Shown here one piece after another: positions 1 to 7,114 of a stretch of DNA of 9,272 nucleotides. The notes below the pieces were generated by a model, which saw only the letters and a list, made by a program, of their open reading frames with translations, had not been told where the DNA came from and made no database searches. The position numbers and the translations under genes are program-made. Every line of letters starts with the position of its first letter. The stretch's first letter is position 1. Source of the DNA: Sphingobacteriaceae bacterium (GTDB lineage: Bacteria > Bacteroidota > Bacteroidia > Sphingobacteriales > Sphingobacteriaceae); NCBI GenBank assembly GCA_947460275.1, contig CANHHZ010000077.1:1-9272 (forward strand). The letters run 5' to 3'.

Positions 1-1026
1 GTAGTTACCTTAGAAAGTGGCAAAAAATTACGCAACTTAGAAATTGCCTATCATACTTATGGCCAATTAAATGCAAAAAAAGACAACGTAATTTGGGCTT
101 GCCATGCACTTACAGCAAATTCGGATGTGTTAGATTGGTGGAAAGGTTTATTTTGCAACAATGCTTTGTTTAACCCAGAAGAACACTTTATTGTTTGTGC
201 AAATGTTATAGGTTCAAATTATGGCAGTACCAACCCCTTGAGCGAAAATCCAACCACAGGGCAGCCTTATTATTTGTCGTTTCCCGAATTTACCATTCGC
301 GATTTAGCAGCTACACATCATTTGTTGGCCAAACACCTCCACATCAACACCATAAAAGTAGTTATTGGAGGTTCTTTAGGAGGGCAACAAGCTTTAGAAT
401 GGGCTTTAGCAGGAACAAATTTGATAGAAAACTTAATTTTAATCGCTACAAATGCTGTTCATTCACCATGGGGAATAGCTTTTAACGAAAGTCAACGATT
501 GGCCATTAGTACCGACAGGACTTTTTACGCCAATCAGCCAGATGGCGGCTTAAAAGGATTAAAAACTGCTCGGAGCATCGCTTTATTATCTTACAGAACT
601 TACGATGCTTACGCTAGCACACAGCTAGAAAGTGTAAACGATAAAACAACGGGGTATAGGGCAGCATCTTATCAAAATTATCAAGGTGAAAAATTGTGTA
701 ACCGCTTTAACGCTTACAGCTATTGGTACTTAACCAAGGCGATGGACAGTCATCATGTGGGTCGCGGCAGAAAAAGCATAGCTGATGCTTTAGGTCAGAT
801 AACCTCAAACACCTTGGTTATTGGCATAGAAAACGACATATTGTTCCCTATTTGCGAGCAAAGATTTTTAGCCGAACATATTAAAGATGCCGAGTTTGCC
901 TGCATTAACTCTCCCTATGGACACGATGGCTTTTTAATTGAAACCGACAAATTGACCAAAATTATTGGTGATTTTTTAAGAGACAGCGCCAATAAAAAGA
1001 TCATCAAATTAAACAGAACAGCCTAG
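1..1026 (+). CDS. metX: Homoserine O-acetyltransferase, 5'-truncated by the window edge
   Basis: This enzyme transfers an acetyl group from acetyl-CoA to the hydroxyl of L-homoserine, in the cytoplasm, committing it to methionine synthesis. The frame is open from base 1, and the first residues (ESGKKL, IAYHTYG, CHALTANSD) match the MetX family's N-terminal region. The start codon therefore lies upstream and only a few to about 20 residues are missing from a family length of about 340-380. The alpha/beta-hydrolase nucleophile motif GGSLGG puts Ser at codon 125. The Asp of ENDILFP is at codon 279 and the His of YGHDGFL at codon 308, giving the expected Ser-Asp-His triad order. The homoserine dehydrogenase gene follows 74 bp downstream on the same strand, which fits an amino-acid operon. 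Some family members use succinyl-CoA; the acetyl assignment follows the usual MetX pattern and was not tested here. Confidence 0.93.
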   Translation, partial: VVTLESGKKLRNLEIAYHTYGQLNAKKDNVIWACHALTANSDVLDWWKGLFCNNALFNPEEHFIVCANVIGSNYGSTNPLSENPTTGQPYYLSFPEFTIRDLAATHHLLAKHLHINTIKVVIGGSLGGQQALEWALAGTNLIENLILIATNAVHSPWGIAFNESQRLAISTDRTFYANQPDGGLKGLKTARSIALLSYRTYDAYASTQLESVNDKTTGYRAASYQNYQGEKLCNRFNAYSYWYLTKAMDSHHVGRGRKSIADALGQITSNTLVIGIENDILFPICEQRFLAEHIKDAEFACINSPYGHDGFLIETDKLTKIIGDFLRDSANKKIIKLNRTA

Positions 1027-1033
1027 TAGAGGT

Positions 1034-1053
1034 AGAAGGCAGAAGGCGAAAGG
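1034..1053. repeat. Short tandem repeat, unit agaaggc
   Basis: Two exact copies of the 7-mer agaaggc are followed by a degenerate third copy (gaaagg). The array lies just after the metX stop and 15 bases before a second array with the same period. It is purine-rich on this strand and matches no hairpin or promoter pattern that I can see. Confidence 0.6.
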
Positions 1054-1068
1054 TGGATGGCCTAAGGT

Positions 1069-1094
1069 CTAAATACTAAATACTAAATACTAAA
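1069..1094. repeat. Tandem repeat, unit ctaaata, ending 6 bp before the homoserine dehydrogenase start
   Basis: Three exact copies of ctaaata (from 1069, 1076 and 1083) are followed by a partial copy (ctaaa, 1090-1094). The array fills most of the presumed ribosome-binding and leader region of the next gene. Slippage would change the spacing by 7 bp without touching a coding frame. A role in expression is inference. Confidence 0.85.
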
Positions 1095-1100
1095 CATAAA

Positions 1101-2336
1101 ATGAGCAAGAAACTTAAAATCGGATTATTTGGATTTGGAGTAGTTGGACAAGGTTTACACGACATTATTCGCGGTCAAAACCTTAACATAGAAATAGTAA
1201 AAATTGCCATTAAAAATCCTGAAAAGAAGCGCAGTTTAAATGCAAATCTATTTACTACTTCGCACGAAGAAATTTTAAACAACCCAGAAATCAATACCAT
1301 TGTAGAATTGATAGACGATGCAGAAGCTGCGTATGAAATTGCAAAAAAGGCATTGAGTACTGGCAAAAATGTAGTTTCGGCCAATAAAAAAATGATTGCC
1401 ACGCACTTACAAGAACTGGTCAATTTACAAGCCAAATATGGCACCTCTCTGCTTTACGAAGGTGCCGTTTGCGGTAGTATTCCAATTATACGCAATTTGG
1501 AAGAATATTACGACAATGAGCTTTTGCATGGCATTAGTGGTATTTTTAATGGTTCTTCCAACTACATTTTATCTAAAATATTTAACGAAGGGTTGGCTTA
1601 CCAAACCGCATTAAAACAAGCGCAAGATTTAGGCTTTGCCGAAACAAACCCGATTTTAGACGTAGGTGGTTATGACGCCAAATACAAACTCACCATAGCT
1701 ACGGCGCATGCTTATGGATTGTTTATCCATCCCGATCAAATTTTAAATATTGGCATACAAAATATTAGCGACGCAGACATTAAATATGCGAAAGAAAAGA
1801 ATTTTAAAATTAAATTGGTGCCAACTTCTCGAAAAATTAGCACCAAACAAATGATAAGCTATGTGTTACCAAAATTTGTTAAGCCAGATGATTTCTTGTA
1901 CAACGTAGAAAACGAATACAATGGCGTAACGGTACAAGCGGCATTTGCCGACAAGCAATTCTTTTTTGGTAAAGGTGCGGGCGGACATCCAACTGGTGCT
2001 GCCGTGTTATCAGATATTGCTGCACTGCGCTACGATTATCGTTACGAATACAAAAAACACCACCAACAAAATGGTTTAATAACTACCGACAAAGTAAGTC
2101 TTGAAGTGTATATCCGCTATGCGCATGAATACACCATTGAAAAATTGAAGGTAGAAAACATCAGCGAACGTTTTTCACGCAACGACTATAAATATATAAT
2201 TGGTAGCGTGAGCTTAAAAAGCTTAATTACCCACAAAGATTTACTTTTAAATAAAGACGTTTTTATTGCCCAAACAGGAAAGCTAACTTATAGCCAGCAA
2301 GACCTCAAAGCCATAGCCGAAGAAAATGTGTGGTAA
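1101..2336 (+). CDS. hom: Homoserine dehydrogenase (monofunctional)
   Basis: It reduces L-aspartate-4-semialdehyde to L-homoserine with NAD(P)H, at the branch point for threonine and methionine. The N-terminal Rossmann motif is clear (FGFGVVGQG, Gly 11, 13 and 16). SANKK (Lys96) is the conserved cofactor/substrate lysine region, and GIFNGSSNYIL (147-157) is the core of the homoserine dehydrogenase signature. GFAETNP and GYDAKYK supply Glu181, Asp192 and Lys196, with the same spacing as the catalytic residues of characterised enzymes. At 411 residues it has no fused aspartokinase. The tail from about residue 329 begins like an ACT strand (VSLEVYIRYAH) but is short and unusual, so feedback control by threonine is uncertain. 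The ATG was chosen because the Rossmann fold starts right behind it; no Shine-Dalgarno is visible, as is normal in this phylum. It lies downstream of metX and ends before a strong terminator. Confidence 0.95.
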   Translation: MSKKLKIGLFGFGVVGQGLHDIIRGQNLNIEIVKIAIKNPEKKRSLNANLFTTSHEEILNNPEINTIVELIDDAEAAYEIAKKALSTGKNVVSANKKMIATHLQELVNLQAKYGTSLLYEGAVCGSIPIIRNLEEYYDNELLHGISGIFNGSSNYILSKIFNEGLAYQTALKQAQDLGFAETNPILDVGGYDAKYKLTIATAHAYGLFIHPDQILNIGIQNISDADIKYAKEKNFKIKLVPTSRKISTKQMISYVLPKFVKPDDFLYNVENEYNGVTVQAAFADKQFFFGKGAGGHPTGAAVLSDIAALRYDYRYEYKKHHQQNGLITTDKVSLEVYIRYAHEYTIEKLKVENISERFSRNDYKYIIGSVSLKSLITHKDLLLNKDVFIAQTGKLTYSQQDLKAIAEENVW

Positions 2337-2363
2337 AATTAATTTTGTTTTGTTTTAATTGCA

Positions 2364-2391
2364 AAAAGCCCCGAATAAATTCGGGGCTTTT
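2364..2391 (+). terminator. Rho-independent terminator after homoserine dehydrogenase
   Basis: A perfect 12-bp stem (aaaagccccgaa pairing with ttcggggctttt) closes a 4-base loop, taaa. A T-rich stretch (gcttttattt) follows. The GC core followed by T residues is classic intrinsic termination, and it separates the metX-hom unit from the next gene cluster. The A-rich left flank means it may also terminate transcription from the opposite strand. Confidence 0.92.
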
Positions 2392-2411
2392 GCTTTTATT
2401 TAATTCTAAGG

Positions 2412-2525
2412 CTAAGAAATCTCTCTGTTGATGTCCCAATTTTCTAAGTAATCCGCTACGCGGCGTACAAACGAACCCCCTAAGGAGCCATCTACTACCC
2501 AATGGATAAGAAAGGGAAAGAAACA
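2412..2525 (-). pseudogene. C-terminal remnant of a small unknown protein gene (copy 1)
   Basis: Read on the minus strand, an open stretch of about 37 codons ends in TAG and includes DGSLGGSF and FVRRVADYLENWDI. The second half is nearly identical to the remnant at 8952-9029. In the best-conserved 42 bp the two differences are synonymous in this frame (TTA/CTA for Leu, CGC/CGT for Arg), which supports an ancestral coding sequence. An in-frame stop lies directly upstream and there is no start codon, so it is a fragment. A longer minus-strand frame across the same bases has no such support. I do not recognise the protein family. Confidence 0.5.
2415..2471. repeat. Imperfect 57-bp direct repeat, left copy
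   Basis: By hand alignment, 51 of 57 bases match 8973-9029 in the same orientation. The core 2430-2471 matches at 40 of 42 bases. The two copies bracket the whole six-gene cluster, about 6.5 kb apart. Similarity fades on both sides of the repeat. Confidence 0.85.
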
Positions 2526-2597
2526 TCATGTGGCACATCTAAATCTTTTGAAAAAAAAGTAATGATGTTTAAAAAGCAAAATAACATGTTTGTAACA

Positions 2598-2613
2598 TAA
2601 ATCACATGATTTA
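2598..2613. promoter_or_regulatory. Inverted repeat (possible operator) upstream of the six-gene cluster
   Basis: TAAATCA-CA-TGATTTA is a perfect 7-2-7 inverted repeat that ends 2 bases before the candidate -33 TTG box. Its position suits binding of a dimeric regulator. The DNA is very AT-rich, so a chance palindrome is a real alternative. Confidence 0.4.
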
Positions 2614-2615
2614 AA

Positions 2616-2646
2616 TTGTTGTTTAAACATTAATAGAGTAAATTTG
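2616..2646 (+). promoter_or_regulatory. Bacteroidota-type promoter for the six-gene cluster
   Basis: TTG at 2616-2618, then 20 bases, then TAAATTTG at 2639-2646, a full match to the TAnnTTTG -7 element used by the primary sigma factor of this phylum. Transcription would start near 2653, only about 12 bases before the first gene's ATG, giving a very short leader. Confidence 0.7.
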
Positions 2647-2665
2647 ATAATTAGTTAAAAATGAT

Positions 2666-3154
2666 ATGAAAAAAAACAGTTTATTCACCCTTGTCATTGC
2701 TTTGCTGTTGACAACTTCTTGTAAAACTTATAAAAGCTCAGTCAGCAATTCTACTGCGGCGTTTTACAATTACGAAATACAACACCAAGGCAGCGGAGCT
2801 GGTACAGAAACCGTAAAGGTATTTTCTTATGCCAAAAACGAAAAAGAAGCAATCGAGCTTGGAAAATTAAATGCCATAAGAGCTATTTTGTTCAAGGGCA
2901 TTCCAAATGCCGATTACCAAAAACCCATGGTACCCGAAGTTGGTGCAGAAGAAAAGTACAAAAGCTATTTTAACGAATTTTTAAAACCAGGTGGTAAGTA
3001 CCTAAAGTTTATCGCTTTAACAAATAACAATTTGGATGTGTTCAAATCTACCGAACAACAAAAGGTTGGCATTACCGTAACCATCCAAAAAGACAACCTG
3101 CGTAAAGAATTAGAAGCTGCAAACATCATCAAACCACTTAATTATGGATTTTAA
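2666..3154 (+). CDS. Small exported lipoprotein, first gene of the cluster (gene A)
   Basis: This is a 162-residue protein with a lipoprotein signal: MKK, a hydrophobic run, then LLTTSC with the lipidated Cys at residue 19. It should sit on the outer membrane or in the periplasm. The mature part has a Gly/Ser-rich segment near 41-47 and a strand-like VKVFSYA. An Ala-rich helix follows (EKEAIELGKLNAIRAI, 60-74), leading into LFKGIP, and a strand GITVTI lies near the end. The strand plus A-x-x-x-A-x-x-x-A helix order recalls the LPP20/FlgP type of outer-membrane lipoprotein, but I do not recognise a named family. A second ATG at 2661 is out of frame. The last 11 bases overlap the next gene's start, which suggests translational coupling to gene B. 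Confidence 0.85.
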   Translation: MKKNSLFTLVIALLLTTSCKTYKSSVSNSTAAFYNYEIQHQGSGAGTETVKVFSYAKNEKEAIELGKLNAIRAILFKGIPNADYQKPMVPEVGAEEKYKSYFNEFLKPGGKYLKFIALTNNNLDVFKSTEQQKVGITVTIQKDNLRKELEAANIIKPLNYGF

Positions 3155-4103
3155 AAAGATTTCAGCATACCTGATGACAGCTGCATTGATGCTGCCAGTA
3201 TTGGCATTTGCTCAAGCTAAAAAACCAACTCTTATGGTTTTGCCAAGCGACAACTGGTGTGAACAAAGGTTTTTCATGACCACATTCGACAACCAAGGAA
3301 CCAAACAAAAGGTACCCAATTATAAGCAGGCTTTTCAGGAAGACACAGAAATTGGCCAAGTGATCTCTAAAATTGGCTCTTTGATGATTGACCGTGGTTT
3401 CCCGTTGAAAGATGCAGAGCAAGAAATAAAAGCCATAGAAGCACGAACTGCAGAAGACAACATGTTGGTAAGTACAACATCTGGATCTTCCATTGCCGAA
3501 AGCCCTTTAGATAAGCTTAAAAATAGAGCAAAAGCTGATATCGTGATACAGATATGGTGGAAAGTGAACAAAACTGAACAAGGAAAATCTGTTTCATTTG
3601 TACTTGAAGCTTTTGATGCCTACACAAGTAAAAGAATTGCAGCTTCAACAGGTAATGGTGCGCCAAATTCGACAGAGATAGTACCCGTACTCCTGCAAAA
3701 TGCAATTACCGCAAACATTGATGGGTTTGTTAGTCAGTTACAATCGCATTTTGACGACATGTTTAACAATGGAAGAGAAATATTGCTTACCGTAAAAAAA
3801 TGGAACAGTTGGGACAAAGACATGGAAACCGAAATTGACGGAGAAGAAATCACCGAACACATCAATACTTGGATGCAGAAAAATACAGTTAAAGGGCGTT
3901 TTAACCGCAGTGATGCTACAGAAAACATCATAAGGTTTGACCAAGTAAAAATTCCACTTTACGATGCCAACAACAATGCCATTGATGCACGACAGTTTGG
4001 TAAAGGTTTACAAAAATACCTAAAAACTGCTCCTTTTAATTTTGAAGTAAAGCTGATGACAAGAGGTTTAGGAGAAGCCATACTTGTTTTGGGCGAAAAA
4101 TAA
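3144..4103 (+). CDS. DUF6175-like exported protein, CsgG/LpoB-like (gene B)
   Basis: The 319-residue protein has a signal peptide with likely cleavage after AFA (residue 23). The mature start KPTLMVLPSDNWC, then NQGTKQKVPNYKQAFQED (50-67) and ISKIGSLMIDRGFPLKD (74-90), match my memory of DUF6175, a Bacteroidota family of unknown function. The order of features resembles the CsgG/LpoB/FlgO fold: a strand 'PTLMVLP', a helix ending in 'DRGFPLKD', then SPLDKLKNRAKADIVIQIWW with a buried strand after a KADI motif. In those proteins the equivalent is a 'GAD(Y/F)ilxG' strand. That link is inference. Residues about 210-319 (KKWNSWDKDMETEIDGEE, NTVKGRFNRSDAT) form a second domain with no function I know. 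The start overlaps gene A by 11 bp and gene C follows after 6 bp, so the three are likely co-translated. It is expected in the periplasm or at the outer membrane. Confidence 0.85.
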   Translation: MDFKKISAYLMTAALMLPVLAFAQAKKPTLMVLPSDNWCEQRFFMTTFDNQGTKQKVPNYKQAFQEDTEIGQVISKIGSLMIDRGFPLKDAEQEIKAIEARTAEDNMLVSTTSGSSIAESPLDKLKNRAKADIVIQIWWKVNKTEQGKSVSFVLEAFDAYTSKRIAASTGNGAPNSTEIVPVLLQNAITANIDGFVSQLQSHFDDMFNNGREILLTVKKWNSWDKDMETEIDGEEITEHINTWMQKNTVKGRFNRSDATENIIRFDQVKIPLYDANNNAIDARQFGKGLQKYLKTAPFNFEVKLMTRGLGEAILVLGEK

Positions 4104-4109
4104 TCAGAT

Positions 4110-5183
4110 ATGAAAAAAATTATAAAGCTATTCATACTTATTGTAATAGCTACCAATGCAAAAGCTCAAGTATTAGAAGATTTTGGCAGAGTGGTTTTAA
4201 ACACCTACCTACCAGAAAAATTAGCCTTACCAGCCGAAGCCAAAAACTTATTGGCCACTAAACTGAGTCAAATCACCAGTACCAACGGCATCGGCGGAAG
4301 TCAGGTAAACCCTAGATTTATCATTACGGCAAATATTAATGTGGGTACAAAAGATGTGATAGCGGGGCCTCCACAATTGATTGCACAAAACCTAGACATC
4401 ACTTTGTTTATTGGCGATGCACTAAGCAATACTATTTTTGCCAATGTTACGCTAAGTGTAAAGGGCGTAGGTACCAATGAAAATAAAGCTTTTATTGATG
4501 CGCTCAAAATGATCAATCCAAAAAATAAGGAAATCACCTCATTTTTAGAAGAAGGCAAAAATAAAATTATCAATTACTACATCAGCCAGTGCGATTTTAT
4601 TTTAAAAGACGCTGATGCATTAGTTAAGCAACAAAAATATGCAGAAGCCATTTATAAATTGTCTCTAGTTCCTGAAGTATCACAAAAATGCTATTTCAGT
4701 ACCCTAGATAAAATAGCCTTAATTTATCAACAAAAAATTGATGAAGAATGCAAAGTAAAGTTGAGCCAAGCTAAAAGCGTTTGGACAGCAGCGCAAAACC
4801 CAAAGGGTGCAGAAGATGCAGGCGACATTTTGAGCACAATAAACCCTATGGCTAGCTGTCAAGCAGAGGTAAATACTTTGACAAAAGCTATTGACTTGAA
4901 ATTAAAAGCCGACGAAAAAGCCAAATGGCTGTTTAAAATGAAACAATACGCCGATAAAATTGCTGCACAAAAGGAAATGGTAAGGATAGCCGAACAAAAA
5001 TCTGTGAGAGATGATACGTATCGTGAAAACCAATCAAAACGAGATGCTATTTCACAGGAAAAACAATCGAGCAGAAACTTTGAATTAGACAAAATACGGG
5101 CAAACTCCTACCGCGAAATTGCTGTTGAATATGCACGTAATCAGCCCAAAACAATTACAAATAATACCATTTACTGGAGGTAA
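4110..5183 (+). CDS. Exported protein with CsgG-like head, helical repeats and charged coiled tail (gene C)
   Basis: The 357-residue protein has a signal peptide ending AKA-Q (residues 1-19). Residues about 40-155 look like a CsgG/FlgO-type alpha/beta unit: a helix KNLLATKLSQI, a strand RFIITANINV, a strand LDITLFIGD, then ANVTLSVKGVGTNENKAFIDAL and a closing helix ending in INYY. Residues about 157-265 are helical and TPR-like (CDFILKDADALVKQQKYAEAIYKL includes the small-Ala pattern of a TPR helix pair), with Cys at 161, 194, 214 and 250. Residues about 268-340 are highly charged, rich in Lys, Glu, Gln and Arg, and probably coiled coil. The protein ends in an aromatic tail, TIYWR. I recall Bacteroides proteins with the same layout and an aromatic C-terminus, all uncharacterised. 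It follows gene B by 6 bp. A scaffold or adaptor in the periplasm is plausible but unproven. Confidence 0.83.
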   Translation: MKKIIKLFILIVIATNAKAQVLEDFGRVVLNTYLPEKLALPAEAKNLLATKLSQITSTNGIGGSQVNPRFIITANINVGTKDVIAGPPQLIAQNLDITLFIGDALSNTIFANVTLSVKGVGTNENKAFIDALKMINPKNKEITSFLEEGKNKIINYYISQCDFILKDADALVKQQKYAEAIYKLSLVPEVSQKCYFSTLDKIALIYQQKIDEECKVKLSQAKSVWTAAQNPKGAEDAGDILSTINPMASCQAEVNTLTKAIDLKLKADEKAKWLFKMKQYADKIAAQKEMVRIAEQKSVRDDTYRENQSKRDAISQEKQSSRNFELDKIRANSYREIAVEYARNQPKTITNNTIYWR

Positions 5184-5185
5184 GT

Positions 5186-5242
5186 ATGGAATTTTTAGGA
5201 TATATCAAACATGATGCTTTAATTTTTTTTAATCAAAATTGA
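5186..5242 (+). other. Possible 18-codon small ORF after gene C
   Basis: ATG lies 5 bases after GGAGG, which overlaps the last two codons of gene C. The frame reads 18 codons (MEFLGYIKHDALIFFNQN) to TGA. A strong Shine-Dalgarno is unusual in this phylum, but here GGAGG is forced by the Trp-Arg codons of gene C. It may be a leader peptide, the remnant of a lost seventh gene, or nothing. Confidence 0.2.
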
Positions 5243-5310
5243 ATCAGAGGTATTCTTTTAAAACAAAGTATCAAACCCAGAAAAACAACTATTATTTACA
5301 GTTTAATGTT

Positions 5311-5340
5311 TTGAATTAGTAAATGATAAATAAATTTTTG
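5311..5340 (+). promoter_or_regulatory. Candidate internal promoter for gene D
   Basis: TTG at 5311-5313, a 19-base spacer, then AATTTTTG at 5333-5340, one mismatch from TAnnTTTG. It lies in the only sizeable gap of the cluster (5184-5394), which otherwise holds AT-rich DNA without a convincing terminator. It would give a leader of about 48 bases. Genes D-F may therefore be expressed separately from, or in addition to, read-through from genes A-C. Confidence 0.35.
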
Positions 5341-5394
5341 ACCAATTTTTAGTTAATAAACGTAAAAAACCATAAATTAATACTCAAAATACAA

Positions 5395-6627
5395 ATGAAA
5401 AAACTAACCATATTTTTTTTACTTACATTAAGTTTAAACACTTTTGCTCAAGATGCAGACAAAATTGTAACTCTAATCGTTAGCGGGCAAGGAAAAACTC
5501 AAGATGAAGCCAAACAAAATGCACTTAGAAATGCCATAGAACAGGCTTTCGGTACATTTATTTCTTCAAAAACAGAAATACTAAATGACAACTTGGTAAA
5601 AGACGAAATTGTTTCTGTATCAAATGGAAATATTCAAAAATTTGAGGTAATTTCTGAACTAAACACCCCTAGTGACGGCTTTATAATATCAATTTCTGCA
5701 ACAGTTTCAGTATCAAAGCTCACTTCTTTTATTGAAAGTAAGGGTATAAGTGCTGAATTTAAAGGGAATCTTTTTGCTTTTAACATCAAGCAACAAATAT
5801 TTAATGAACAAAATGAAATAAAAGCCATTAAAGATTTATTCGACATTGTTCAATCAATTTCACTAAAGTCTTTTGATTATTCGTTAAAAGTAAGCAGCCC
5901 GGTTGCAAAAAGTAGTGATAACCAGAATTGGAAAATAGGTTTAGTTGTAAGTGTCGTAACAAATGAAAATATCAATAATATTTCATCCTATCTCTACAAA
6001 ACTTTACAAGGAATTTCTTTGATTAGAGAAGAGCAATTGAACTACCAAAATTTAGGTAAAAAATTATATCCCTTAAGTATCTCAATTAATGACTCTCAAA
6101 GTGATCACTTAGTTTTTAGAACCTCAAATACTCAAGAATTAATTGAAAAACTATTTAAAGAAGTAACAAAAGGTGCGTTGAACTTTAAAATCAATAACGG
6201 AGTAAATGAAATAAAATTAAATTCAAATGATTTAGAAAAATATTCAAAAATTATTTTTCTTAAATATTTAAAAAATAACAATCTCTACTCATTTGGTTTG
6301 CCAGCGAAAGCCCCTAGTACTGGGAATTCTGCATGGATTTCTTACATGCAAAAATTGTATCAAGCTAACGGAGTCATTAAACAACTTTTTCCATTCGTTA
6401 TTAAGTTAGAAGATAAAATGTTTGGACAAAAGAGGGAAGAACAATCTTGGAACGGTAATAATTATATACCTTTCACTATATTCATTGCAGATCCAGGTTT
6501 AATTGTTGCACTTAACAACATTCCAGCAGGTCAAGAAATAATCAGCATAGCTATTGATGACAACAAATCACTTCAAGAATTGGATAAAATTACAGAATAT
6601 AAAGTTTCACCAATTGATAAAAAATAA
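5395..6627 (+). CDS. Exported protein with FlgT-N/LPP20-like head, paralogue 1 (gene D)
   Basis: The 410-residue protein has signal peptide cleavage after TFA (residue 18). Residues about 22-110 read IVTLIVSGQGKT, then the helix QDEAKQNALRNAIEQAFGTFISS, then NLVKDEIVSVSNGNIQKFEVISE and a strand SATVSVSKL. In flagellar FlgT the N-terminal domain has the same order: an Ala-rich 'A-x-x-DAI-x-QA-G' helix, then 'LVKDE', then a 'G-x-I-x-x-(Y/F)-x-V' strand. I infer homology from that, not from a search. Residues about 111-275 form a second conserved part shared with gene F, and 280-365 is variable. Near the end, GLIVALNNIPAGQEI (368-382) and a 'KITEYK' tail recur in gene F. This gene, especially its second half, looks more AT-rich by eye than genes A-C. 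It is probably periplasmic, and its function is unknown. Confidence 0.82.
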   Translation: MKKLTIFFLLTLSLNTFAQDADKIVTLIVSGQGKTQDEAKQNALRNAIEQAFGTFISSKTEILNDNLVKDEIVSVSNGNIQKFEVISELNTPSDGFIISISATVSVSKLTSFIESKGISAEFKGNLFAFNIKQQIFNEQNEIKAIKDLFDIVQSISLKSFDYSLKVSSPVAKSSDNQNWKIGLVVSVVTNENINNISSYLYKTLQGISLIREEQLNYQNLGKKLYPLSISINDSQSDHLVFRTSNTQELIEKLFKEVTKGALNFKINNGVNEIKLNSNDLEKYSKIIFLKYLKNNNLYSFGLPAKAPSTGNSAWISYMQKLYQANGVIKQLFPFVIKLEDKMFGQKREEQSWNGNNYIPFTIFIADPGLIVALNNIPAGQEIISIAIDDNKSLQELDKITEYKVSPIDKK

Positions 6628-6633
6628 ATAATC

Positions 6634-7113
6634 ATGAAATATCCATTCCTACTTCTAGTCTCTCTTTTTTTATCGACAACTCTAGTTGCTCAAGGAATTA
6701 ATGAAGAGAAAACAAGCTTAACAAACTTTCTCAAAAGAATGTACAACTCCACTCCTTTTGAGGGCGTAAAAGTTATAGAGGATTACGATCACCAATACCT
6801 GGTATCGGTACTCAGTCTCGATAAAGCAAAATACCCTAGCCCCTCCATACTAAACAGAGTTGCACAAGTAACGGCACAAAGAAATGCCAACACGTATTTA
6901 AACGGATCAACCATTAGTAGCGATTTAGTGATTAAAACCACCGAACAAAAAGTGGGAAATAAAACAAATACCGTAGTAGAAAGCATAGAATCCATAAAAG
7001 AGAATGCCATGGGCTTTACCCAAGGCTTGGAGCTACTTACCAATTTCGACGATGAGCAGAGCAAACGCATGGTGTTTATCTATTCCCGCGAAATCCAAAA
7101 AACTATTAAATAA
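6634..7113 (+). CDS. Small exported protein between the two paralogues, LPP20-like (gene E)
   Basis: The 159-residue protein has a signal peptide ending LVA-Q (residues 1-19) and no lipobox Cys. After a helix (EEKTSLTNFLKRMY), residues about 44-61 form strands (GVKVIEDYDHQYLVSVLSL). A helix NRVAQVTAQRNANTYLNG (74-91) and a strand SDLVIKTTEQ follow. Then come SIESIKENAMGFTQGLELL (118-136) and a last strand RMVFIYSREI. The order strand, Ala/Arg helix, strand, glycine turn, strand resembles the LPP20/FlgP fold, a weak remote match. It starts 6 bp after gene D, and only 1 bp separates its stop from gene F, so D-E-F should be one transcript. Being framed by two paralogues suggests a physical partner of both, or a D-E duplication with loss of one E. 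Confidence 0.78.
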   Translation: MKYPFLLLVSLFLSTTLVAQGINEEKTSLTNFLKRMYNSTPFEGVKVIEDYDHQYLVSVLSLDKAKYPSPSILNRVAQVTAQRNANTYLNGSTISSDLVIKTTEQKVGNKTNTVVESIESIKENAMGFTQGLELLTNFDDEQSKRMVFIYSREIQKTIK

Positions 7114-7114
7114 C

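Noticed and set aside
127..129. GTG as start of metX
   Set aside because: The frame is open back to base 1 and encodes conserved MetX residues before this codon.
2305..2538. Minus-strand frame of 77 codons across the hom terminator
   Set aside because: It runs through the terminator hairpin and the hom 3' end. The neighbouring frame carries the conserved remnant with synonymous differences.
3162..4156. Several minus-strand open frames under genes B and C
   Set aside because: They mirror coding sequence on the plus strand that has signal peptides, coupling and family resemblance. None has its own promoter or motif.
7004..7114. N-terminal extension of gene F to an upstream in-frame ATG at 7004
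   Set aside because: It overlaps gene E by 110 bp, and the signal peptide begins exactly at the ATG at 7115, matching its paralogue's start.
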